From Sphagnum compactum (Eukaryota > Bryophyta > Sphagnopsida > Sphagnales), in NCBI GenBank assembly GCA_965153455.1, contig OZ234495.1, positions 11,466,875-11,530,874 of the forward strand: 64,000 bases of DNA. Reading direction: 5' to 3'. Both the position numbers and the translations under genes were made by a program. Shown one piece after another: positions 32,934 to 42,603 of the stretch. Position 1 is the stretch's first letter, and every line of letters starts with the position of its first letter. The notes below the pieces were generated by a model. That model had not been told where the DNA came from, did no database searches, and worked only from the letters and a program-made list of their open reading frames with translations.

Positions 32934-34525
32934 CAAACGAGGGTATTGTCAAGTTAATCACATTGATAGTAAAACATAATAAATTAAAACTATTACAATT
33001 ATGAGGGTATTGTAAGTACACATCAAAACTTTGTTGAATAAACCTTATATTATCAATGTGGCCAATATTGTAATACCTTCATGTACATACCAACAATTTT
33101 GCATTCGTCCATTTATGGGGAATTGACGTATTGTGGTCATTAGCGAGGGAGTGTTGTGGTGGATGAAACTCCATAAAAAATCAAAGTACAAGAATTGCAG
33201 ATAGCTGGATGGACATTAATTAAAGACCAACAGTTGATGAAGCTCAACTTGGGAATTGATGCAGAACCACAACTGGTGTAAATCAATGCACATTGGAGAT
33301 AGACAAAGTGTTGGAAATGGAACAACTGTTGAAGGAATTCAAAGATGTTTTTGCATGGACATACAAAGATCTAAAAGAGATTCCACCAGAGCTGGCACAT
33401 CACATAATTGAGTTAGATATTACTATACCACAAGCACATTAGGCCATGTATAGATCAAATCCAAATTATGCTACAATAGTCAAACAAGATATTGATAAAT
33501 TGTTAGCAATTAGATTCATCCAATCTATAGGGGAGGCCACATGGTTGTCACCCATAGTAGTAGTACCCAAAAAGAATGGTAAACTAAGAATTTGTATAGA
33601 TTTTAAAACATTAAATGTGACCACAAAGAAGGATCCATACCCATTACCTTTTACATATGAAATTCTGAACACAATAGTAGGGTATGAGGCATTATTTTTC
33701 TTAGATGGATATTTAAGATATCATCAAATTTCTATAGTTTTGAGGATAGATATAAGATTGCATTTGTTACATATTGGGGGGCTTATATATGGAAGGCGAT
33801 GTCGTTTGGAGTTAAAAATGGACCTCCAACATATAAGAGAGTTGTTACCAAAGTAATCATAGAATATTTGGACAATTTTATGAAGATATTTCTAGATGAC
33901 TTTATAGTGTACAATGACATTGACAATCATCTGTAGAAGCTTAAACTATGTTTTCAAAAGTGCAGAAAAGAAGACAAATGTGCATTGATGGTATTTTTAG
34001 GGATGATCTTGGGTTTTATTATTTCCAAAAAAGGGAAACTACTAGATCCAAAGAAGATACAAGCAATAGTAAACATGCCACCACCTAAGAATCCACAATA
34101 AATTCAAGTATTCAATTGGATGGCACAGTTTTACATATGTTTTATCAAAAAAATTATTGATATTATGGCACCTATCATTAAACTAACCAAAAAGACAATT
34201 TTTTTTTCTCTAATAGAGGAATGTCAGAAGGCTTGGGAGTTGATCAAACAGAAGTATATTGAAGCATTGATATTGCTATCACCAAATTGGTAGGTGGAAT
34301 TTCATGTTCATATAGATGCATCATTATTAAATGTAGGAGTTATGATATCTCAAAAATTGACACGAAGGAGTGATCAACCAATGGTGTATGCTTCCAGACT
34401 TTTGTTCAAAACAGAATTATAGCATAATAGAGAGAGAGGCTTTAGCAATGGTTTTTGCTTTGCACAAATTCAAAAATTATTTGATGGGGAATTAGTTTGT
34501 CTTTATGTAGATCATATGGCATTGG
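32934..34525 (+). pseudogene. Ty3/gypsy pol fragment (protease-RT linker to RNase H)
   Basis: Same lineage as the element at 10056-15891. RT is open at 33446-33856 (contains WLSPIVVVPKKNGKLRICID and ALFFLDGYLRYHQI), and the catalytic box reads IFLDDFIVYND at about 33880. RNase H follows with FHVHIDAS and REREALAMVFALHKF, to about 34520. There are many stops. The right end is the insertion point of a copia LTR at 34526; the expected continuation (VNKPQVS region) is not found beyond 50975. The first ~200 bp (32934-33140) show nothing recognisable. Confidence 0.82.
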
Positions 34526-34974
34526 TGTTAGAAATACTATTCCTTTCTAATTCCCAATGATGATGAATGTGTGAAACATTCATCAAAAGGATGAATAGTA
34601 TTCACATCCTTATAGTAGTTAGGTTAAGTTAAATAGTGGTGGTTAGGGTTTGGAAGTGGAAGCTACTTAGGGTTTGGCGGCGGCTAGGGTTAGGGTTTGG
34701 TGGCGGCTAGGGTTAGGGTTCGACGGCGGCTAGGGTTAGGGCTAGGCGGCGGCTAGGGTTAGGGTTCGGCAGCGGCTAGGGTTAGGGCTAGGCGGCGGCT
34801 AGGGTTAGGGTTCTGGTGGCGGCTAGGGCTAGGCGGCGTCTAGGGTTAGGGTTAAGTGGCGACTACTTTAGGGTTAGGAGATAGTATATATTGGAGTATT
34901 TTTGAGTAGTCTTTCATTCTTTCCTTTCGTGGTTTTGAGTGCACATAGAATCATCAAACCTTGTTAGTTGTTGC
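34526..34974 (+). repeat. 5' LTR of the outer copia, first part
   Basis: TGTTAGAAATACTATTCC start. The minisatellite (about 34670-34860) holds six exact GGCGGCT motifs spaced with TAGGGTTAGGG. A TATATT TATA-like box lies near 34887. Interrupted at GTTGC (34970-34974). Confidence 0.9.
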
Positions 34975-35447
34975 TGTTAGAAATACTATTCGTTTCTAAT
35001 TCCCAATGTTGATGAATGTGTTAAACATTCATCAAAAGGATGAATAGTATACACATCCTTGTAGTTGTTAGGTTAGGGTTTAGAAGTGGAGACTACTTAG
35101 GGTTTGGCGGCGGCTAGGGTTAGGGTTAGGCGGCGGCTAGGGTTAGGGTTAGGCGGCGGCTAGGGTTAGGGTTTGGTGGCGGCTAGGTCAGGGTTAAGTG
35201 GCGGCTACTTCAGGGTTAGGAGATAGTATATAATGGAGTGGTTTTGAATTGTCTTTCATTCTTTCCTTTCATGGTTGTTGAGTGCACATAGAACCTTCAA
35301 GCTTTGTTAGTTGTTGCAAGCCATAGTTTTATGATTGTAGCATTTGAAGCATACAACCTTTGTAATCTTCTTTTAGTTAATACAATTGTTCCATTTCATG
35401 AACCTTGAGTGTTGCATTTCTTGCTTGTTTTCAAGTTGTTTCCAATA
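34975..35447 (+). repeat. 5' LTR of the 34975-40530 element
   Basis: 473 bp. Terminal inverted repeats: inner arms GATGAATGT (35011-35019) and ACATTCATC (35025-35033); outer arms AATACTATTC (34982-34991) and GAATAGTAT (35042-35050). Confidence 0.92.
35107..35233 (+). promoter_or_regulatory. LTR promoter: GCC-box/telo-box array and TATA box
   Basis: Four GGCGGCT motifs (AGCCGCC on the minus strand) alternate with TAGGGTTAGGG at about 35107-35190. TATATAA follows at 35227-35233. The order fits a U3 enhancer array and core promoter. AGCCGCC is the known ERF-binding GCC-box and AAACCCTAA the known telo-box; use by this element is inferred. Confidence 0.55.
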
Positions 35448-35464
35448 GGTTATGGGCCCACACC
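35448..35464 (+). promoter_or_regulatory. Primer-binding site (half-tRNA type)
   Basis: GGTTATGGGCCCACACC, abutting the LTR end. Confidence 0.78.
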
Positions 35465-36118
35465 AAGCAAGAGAAAGGACATTGTGTTAGAACAAGAAGT
35501 AGTGAAAGGTTTGAGCTTGTATTGCATAGGAAAAAGGAGAGAATCCTTTTGAGACAAGGTTCTTAGTTTGCAAAGGGAGAGAGAGTTCATTTCCAAGTGG
35601 TGGCATACAAGGAGCTTGCAACTTTTCCAAGTGAGTGGGAGGTGTGGAAGAGACTTCTTCAAAGTGTTGTAAGTTCTTAAGTGTGGAAGAGTGTTCTTCA
35701 AGTCTTTAAGTTTCAAGTTTGAAGTTCAAAAGTGTGAAAGAGAGTTCTTCAAGTTTTTGAGGTTTCCAACATTGAAGTTTGAGGTGTAAGAGAAGTTTTT
35801 CAAGTTTCTTGTAAAGGTTTTTAGGAAACTTGTTTCGTTTAAGTTTTTTGAAAGTGTTTGCTTGTACAACATAGAAAGGGAGAATCCTTTTGAGGGAAGG
35901 CTTTTTGTTTGCAAGGTTGCAAAGATAATAGTCTTACAAGTGAGTGAGAGGTGTGGAAGAGATTTCTTCAAGGTGTTGTAAGTTTTTCAAGTGTGAAAAA
36001 CTTGTTTTTGAAAGTATCAAGGTTTTCCAAGTGAAAGTGTTTGGAAGATAGTTCTTTTAGTTGTTGAAAACTTCAACTTTCAAGTTTGAGAGTGTTTGTT
36101 GTAGCATTTGTGTTCAAA

Positions 36119-36877
36119 ATGTCTTCTTTTCAAATGGAGTCCTTGAAAGTCATGGAGAAGTTTGATGGTGGCAACTTTCACCTTTGGAAGTTCAAAATGC
36201 GCATGATGTTTTCCAAACATGGGCTTTGGAAATTTGTTGATGGGAGTGCCACCTTGCCAAGTGAAGAAGTTGCAAGGGCCGATTACAACGAAAAAGAGAC
36301 CAAGGCTTTTGCATTGCTTTGCGAACATCTCACGGATGCCCAACTTGCACACATTCAATATTGTGACAATGTGAGAAGTGCGTGGGAGGCTCTTTGTGGT
36401 GTGCATGAAGCTAAGACCATTGGCAACAAGTTGTTCCTTCGAAGGAGATTCTTCACCATCAAAATGCAAGAAGGAGATGACATGCTTGTGCACATCAACA
36501 CGGTGAAAGCCCTTGCGGACCGACTACGTTCCATCGAGGTGAACATTACGGATGAAGATGTTTACATGGTACTCCTCATGAGCCTTCCTCCATCCTTTGA
36601 TAACTTAGTCACAAGCTTGGAGTCCATGTCCACGAAAGATGTAGACCTTCAATTCGTTGTAGCAAGGTTGCTTCACGAAGTGTCCAAAAGAAAAGAATGT
36701 GAGAATTCCGAGACTACCGCATTAGTGAACAAAACTCACAAGCCAAATGAGAAGCTTTGCTTTTATTGTAAGAAACCCGGACATTTTGTGAGAAATTGTT
36801 TGAAGAAGAAAAATGATGAAAAAGAAAAAGTTAATCAACTTGTGAAGATCACGAACAAATGTTTGTTGCGGCATTGA
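36119..36877 (+). pseudogene. Copia gag with a frameshift near its end
   Basis: Start ATG 36119 (MSSFQMESLKVMEKF). Gag through the zinc knuckle CFYCKKPGHFVRNC, which is intact (CCHC). A one-base deletion near 36838 (compare 27433-27440) puts the rest of pol into another frame beginning at 36859. A programmed shift is not indicated because a sibling copy has the in-frame version. Leader 35465-36118 carries degenerate GTGTGGAAGAGAGTTCTTC units. Confidence 0.88.
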
Positions 36878-39800
36878 GTGCTAATGATCATACCATGTAT
36901 GATTGGATTGTCGATTCGGGTGCAACGCAACACATGACATTCGAACAAGAATGGTTTACCACGTACGAGCGCATTTCCCCAAGGAGGGTGTTCATGGGCG
37001 ATGACACCGTTTTGGAGGCCATTGGCAAGGGGAGCATCAAAGCCACATTGCAAGTGGGAGGCCAATTGACACACACAACCATCACCCAAGTTCTTCATGT
37101 TCCAAAAATGAAGAATAATCTCATTTCGGTGAGCAAACTCATTTCGGAAGGTTTCAAAGTGGAATTTGACAAGGATGGTTGTAAGGTCAACGATGCTCGA
37201 GGAGTTGTTGTGGCGCAAGCACGAAGGGATAAGAACTTGTACCTTCTTAATGTGAAGGTGCGTAAGGACATGGCAGACATTGCAAATTCTTTGGAGGAAA
37301 GTGCGATGCTTTGGCGTGAAAGACTTGGCCATCTCAACATGGCAAGCCTTAAGGAGTTAGATGCCATGGTGGATGGCATGAATTTGAAAGAAGTGCCGTT
37401 GCATCACATTTGTGAAGGATGCGTCAAAGGCAAACATCAAAGAACATCATTTCCCAAGGACGGAGCAACGAGGGCTTCACAACTTTTGGAGATTGTGCAC
37501 ACCGATGTGTGCGGGCCAATGAAGACTACATCACATGGTGGAGCGCGATACTTTCTCACTTTCATTGACGATTTCTCAAGGAAAACTCATGTCTATCTTT
37601 TGAAGGCCAAAGGAGAAGCGTTTAAAAAGTTCAAACAATACAAGGCCTTGGTGGAGAACGAAATTGGTCACAAAATCAAAGTGCTACGTTCCGACAACGG
37701 AGGAGAATTTGTGTCTAAGAAATTTGACGCATTTCTTGCGGAATGTGGAATTCAACGACAAACAAGTGCGCCCTATTCCCCACAACAAAACGGTGTTGCG
37801 GAACGTGCCAATAGAACCATCATGGAATGTGCAAGAAACATGATTCTTGCACAAGGGTTGGAACTTGAATTTTGGGGCGAAGCGGTGAACACGGCGGTGT
37901 ACATCAAAAATCGATGTCCAACCAAGGCTCTTGATTCCAAGACCCCTCAAGAAGCGTGGAGTGGTAGGAAACCCGATGTGTCCCATTTGAGAGTTTTTGG
38001 TTGTAAAGCCTTTGCACATGTCCCCGATGAGAAGAGGACCAAATTAGACTCCAAGTCCATGCCTTGTGTGTTTTTAGGATATTACGAAGGCACCAAAGCG
38101 TATCGCTTGATGTGTGTGAAAACCAAGAGAATCATCAAAAGTAGAGATGTTGTGTTCATTGAAGGGTCAAAGGAAATAGGTGGTGTACCTCATCTTGAGA
38201 AAGAAGAAAATGTAGTTGTGCATGAAGAAGTTGAGGGAGAAGAACCATTGGCCTTTAGTCAAGATAGACCTTTGAGTGAAACAAGAATGGAAGGTGTGCA
38301 AAGTGAATCCACACCAAGTTCTTCATCGGAAGAGGAATTTGTTGTTTCCAATGATAACCCATCTTGTGAACCTTCACAAGATATTGCGAGGGAAAGACCT
38401 CAAAGGCAACGAAGGGAATGGCCTCGGGATTGGTGGATTGCTACCAAAGAGGTGGAGCGCGCCACCGTTGCATTTTTGGAGGAGCCCCAAAATATTGAAG
38501 AAGCATTGACATGTGAAAATTCCAAGGAGTGGGAGTGTGCGATGCAAGAAGAATATGATTCCCTCATGATAAACAACACATGGACTTTGGTACCACTTCC
38601 CGCCGGTAGGAAACCCGTTTCTTGCAAATGGGTGTTCAAAATCAAACAAGGCGCAAATGGGGAAGTGGAACGCTACAAGGCTAGATTAGTAGCAAGAGGT
38701 TTTACCCAAACCTACGGAGTGGATTACAACGAAACTTTTGCGCCGGTCGCAAAATTTGCATCTATTCGTTGTATTCTTGTATTGGCGGCCTTGGAAGACA
38801 TGGAGATCCATCAAATGGACGTGAAAACCGCATTTCTCAATGGCGAGCTTGAAGAGGAGATTTACATGGAGCAACCTCAAGGGTTTGTGCACCAAGGAGG
38901 TGAACATCTCGTGTGTAAGCTTCAAAAGTCCTTGTATGGTTTGAAACAATCTCCAAGGGCATGGAATCAAAAGTTAGATGCGTTTCTCAAAAGCATTGAA
39001 TTTATCAAGAGTGAGGCGGATCCTAGTGTGTACGTTGCACAAGTGGGAGATGTGAAGTTTTTCATTGTGGTCTATGTGGACGACCTCATTTTGGTGTGCA
39101 ACGATCAAAACAAACTTTTGCAAATCAAAGAGGAATTGAGTCAAAAATTTTAAATGAAGGACCTCGGGGAGTTGCATTTCTTTTTGGGGATGGAGGTGGA
39201 AAGGAATCGTGACGAAAGACTCCTACGCATCAACCAAATCAAATACCTCAAGGAAATATTGAAGCGGTTTCGAATGGAAGAATGTAAGCCCATTGGAGTT
39301 CCATTGGATCCCAAGGTGAAGTTACAAAGGAATGTGAATGGAAATGATGAATCAAAGGGATTCCCATATCAACAAGCGGTTGGGTCTTTGATGTATGCCA
39401 TGTTGTGCACACGACCCGACTTGGCATACCCAATAAGCGTGTTGAGTCAACACATGGCGAACCCTAACATGGAGCATTGGATGGCCGTCAAACGAATCTT
39501 TCGATATTTGCAAGGTACATTGCAAATGAAATTACAATTTGGTGGAACACCATCCAAGGAAGTTCTTGGATATTGTGATGCGGATTGGGGTGGTGATCTT
39601 GAAGATAGGAGGTCCACCACAAGGTTTGTTTTCATGATTGGAGGTGGAACGATTTCTTGGAGTAGCAAACGACAACCCACAATAGCATTGTCCACCACGG
39701 AGGCGGAATACATGGCGAACACGCAAGCCACAAAAAAAGCCATATGGATAACAAAATTGATGATGGATTTAGGATACATGGAGGAGAAGAAAATGATGGT

Positions 39801-40032
39801 GATTCGATGCGACAATCAAGGTGCGATATCATTGACCAAGAATCCCACTCACCATGCACGAACAAAACACATTGATGTACAACATCATTTTGTTCGAGAA
39901 CGAGTTGAAAATGGAAAAGTTCGATTTGAATATTGTACAACCGAACACATGGTGGCGGATGTCCTTACTAAGGCATTATCTAAAGAACGACATCATAAGT
40001 TGATAAACATGTTCGGATTAGAAACTTCATAG
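36859..40032 (+). pseudogene. Copia pol: protease, integrase, RT, RNase H, one nonsense codon
   Basis: Open from 36859 to TAA 39151-39153, then open again from 39154 to TAG at 40030-40032. Protease DSGATQH; integrase HLNMASL/CEGCVKGKHQR, TDVCGPM, RSDNGGEF and the Glu of GVAERANR; RT with YGVDYNETFAPVA and YVDD; RNase H with YCDADWGGD, TTEAEY and RCDNQGA; ends MFGLETS. The TAA stands where siblings have GAA (KFEMKDLG). All catalytic residues are intact, so only the gag shift and this stop inactivate the copy. The same TAA occurs at 61302-61304 in another copy. Confidence 0.9.
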
Positions 40033-40040
40033 AGTGGGAG

Positions 40041-40530
40041 TGTTAGAAATACTATTCGTTTCTAATTCCCAATGTTGATGAATGTGTTAAACATTCATCA
40101 AAAGGATGAATAGTATACACATCCTTGTAGTTGTTAGGTTAGGGTTTAGAAGTGGAGACTACTTAGGGTTTGGCGGCGGCTAGGGTTAGGGTTAGGCGGC
40201 GGCAAGGTTTAGGGTTTGGTGGCGGCTAGGGTTAGGCGGCGGCTACGGTTAGGGTTTGGTGGCGGCTAGGTCAGGGTTAAGTGGCGGCTACTTCAGGGTT
40301 AGGAGATAGTATATAATGGAGTGGTTTTGAATTGTCTTTCATTCTTTCCTTTCATGGTTGTTGAGTGCACATAGAACCTTCAAGCTTTGTTAGTTGTTGC
40401 AAGCCATAGTTTTATGATTGTAGCATTTGAAGCATACAACCTTTGTAATCTTCTTTTAGTTAATACAATTGTTCCATTTCATGAACCTTGAGTGTTGCAT
40501 TTCTTGCTTGTTTTCAAGTTGTTTCCAATA
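40041..40530 (+). repeat. 3' LTR of the 34975-40530 element
   Basis: 490 bp, differing from the 5' LTR mainly in number and order of minisatellite units. Confidence 0.92.
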
Positions 40531-40665
40531 GTTGCAAGCCATAGTTTTGTGATTATAGCATTTGAAGCATACAACCTTTGTGATTCTCGTTAGTTAATAC
40601 AATTGTTCCATTTTATGAACATTGGGTGTTTTCATTTCTTGCTTGTTTTCAAGTTGTTTCCAATA
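40531..40665 (+). repeat. 5' LTR of the outer copia, second part
   Basis: Resumes with the duplicated GTTGC and runs to TTTCCAATA. Confidence 0.9.
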
Positions 40666-40682
40666 GGTTATGGGCCCACACC
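40666..40682 (+). promoter_or_regulatory. Primer-binding site of the outer copia
   Basis: GGTTATGGGCCCACACC. Confidence 0.75.
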
Positions 40683-41197
40683 AAGCAAGAGAAAGGACAT
40701 TGTGTTAGAACAAGAAGTAGTCAAGGGTTTAGCTTGTATGGTATAGAAAGGGACAATCTTTTGAGGGAAGGCTTTTAGTTTACAAGGTTGCAAAGAGAGT
40801 GGGAATCCATTTCCACGTGAGTGGGAGGTGTGGAAGAGATTTTCTTCAAAGTGTTGTAAGTTTTTCAAGTGTGAAAAACTTGTTTTTCAAGTTTGAGAAA
40901 GTGTGTGGAAGAGAGTTCTTCGATTCGTTAAAAGTTTGAGGTGTGTGGAAGAGAGTTCTTCGATTCGTTGAAAGTTTAAGGTGTGTGCAAAAGAGGTCTT
41001 CAAGTTGTTGAAAGTGTGAAGTTTCAAGTGTGTCAAAGAGAGTTCTTCCCATTGTTGCAATTTCAAGTAAAATTTCAAGCTTGTGTAATAACAGATTTGC
41101 AAGTTTTAGATTTTCAAGTTTACGTGAGGTGTTAAAGATTTCTTCCAAAGCTTTCGATCTTTTGAGAGAGTGTTTGTTGCAGCATTTGTGTTCAAAA

Positions 41198-41866
41198 TGT
41201 CTTCTTTTCAAATGGAATCCTTGAAAGTCATGAAGAAGTTTGATGGTGGCAACTTCCACCTTTGGAAGTTCAAAATGCGCATGATGTTTTCTAAACATGG
41301 GCTTTGGAAATTCGTTGATGGGAGTGCCACCTTACCAAGTGAAGAAGTTGCAAGGGCCGATTACAACGAGAAAGAGACCAAGGCTTTTGCATTGCTTTGT
41401 GAACATCTCACGGATGCCCAACTTGCACACATTCAATATTGTGACAATGTGAGAAGTGCGTGCGAAGCTCTTTGCGGTGTGCATGAAGCTAAGACAATCA
41501 GTAACAAGTTGTTCCTTCGAAGGAGATTCTTCGCCAAGTTCTTCACTGGAACAACAATTTGTTGTTTCGAATGAACCTTCACAACATGTGTCAAGGGAAA
41601 GACCTCAAAGGCAACGAAGGGAATGGCCTCAGGATTGGTGGATTGCTACCAAGGAGGTGGAGCGTGCCACCGTTGCATTTTTGGAGGAGCCCCAAAATAT
41701 TCAAGAAGCATTAACATGTGAAAATTCCTAGGAGTGCGAGTGCGCAATGCAAAAAGAATATTATTCCCTCATGGCAAACAACACATGGACTTTGGTGCCA
41801 CTTCTTGCTGGTAGGAAACCCATATCTTGCAAATGGGTGTTCAAAATCAAACAAGGCGCGAATGGG
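41198..41866 (+). pseudogene. Outer copia: gag joined to the integrase-RT linker by a large deletion
   Basis: ATG 41198 starts gag, open to about 41535 (LRRRFFAKFF). Here gag sequence GAGATTCTTC is joined to the linker just before RT (GCCAAGTTCTTC...), removing late gag, protease and integrase. The shared TTCTTC suggests a short-homology deletion. RT begins (DWWIATKEVERATVAF), a TAG interrupts at about 41729, and the reading reaches SCKWVFKIKQGANG, where the composite element is inserted (TSD ATGGG 41862-41866). Confidence 0.85.
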
Positions 41867-42399
41867 TGTTAGAAATACTATTCGTTACTAATTCCCAATG
41901 TTGATGAATGTGTGAAACATTCATCAAAAGGATGAATAGTATTCACATCCTTATAGTAGTTAGGTTAGGTTGAATAGTGGTGGCTAGGGTTTGGAAGTGG
42001 AGGCTACTTAGGGCTTGGCGGCGGCTAGGGTTTGGGTTTGGCGGTGGCTAGGGTTAGGGTTTGGTGGCGGCTAGGGTTAGGGTTTGGTGGCGGCTAACGT
42101 TAGGGTTTGGTGGCGGCTAGAGTTAGGCGGCGGCTAGGTTAGGGCTAAGTGACGGCTACTTTAGGGTTAGGAGTTAGTATATAATGGAGTGGTTTTGAGT
42201 AGTCTTTCATTCTCTCCATTCATGGTTTTTGAGTGCATATAGAACCTTCAAGCTTTGTTAGTTGTTGCAAGCCATAGTTTTGTGATTGTAGCATTTGAAG
42301 CATACAACCTTTGTAATCTTCTTGTTAGTTAATACAATTGTTCCATTTCATGAACCTTGAAGCTTTCATTTCTTGCTTGTTTTCAAGTTGTTTCCAATA
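41867..42399 (+). repeat. First LTR of the composite
   Basis: 533 bp, TGTTAGAAATACTATTCG...TTTCCAATA, with five or more GGCGGCT units and TATATAA near 42178. Primer site GGTTATGGGCCCACACC follows at 42400-42416. Confidence 0.9.
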
Positions 42400-42603
42400 G
42401 GTTATGGGCCCACACCAAGCAAGAGAAAGGACGTTGTGTTACAACAAGAAGTAGTGAAAGGTTTTGAGCTTGTATTGCATAGAAAAAGAGAGAGAATCCT
42501 TTTGAGAGAAGATTTTTAGTTTGTAAAGTGAGTGGGAGTTCATTTCCAAGTGGTGGCATACAAGGAGCTTGCAACTTTTCCAAGTGAGTGGGAGGTGTGG
42601 AAG

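Larger units (their letters stand above)
34975..40530 (+). mobile_element. Full-length copia element (subfamily B), TSD GTTGC
   Basis: LTR 34975-35447, primer site 35448-35464, leader, gag, pol, purine tract AGAGTGGGAG (40031-40040), LTR 40041-40530. Target duplication GTTGC at 34970-34974 and 40531-40535. Outside the minisatellite the two LTRs look identical by eye, so the insertion is young. The proteins carry only a frameshift and one stop. Confidence 0.93.

Noticed and set aside
36838-36877. Gag-pol frame change considered as programmed frameshifting
   Set aside because: A sibling copy (27433 on) reads through in frame with one more base, and the 1,255-codon copy has gag and pol in one frame; so it is a deletion.
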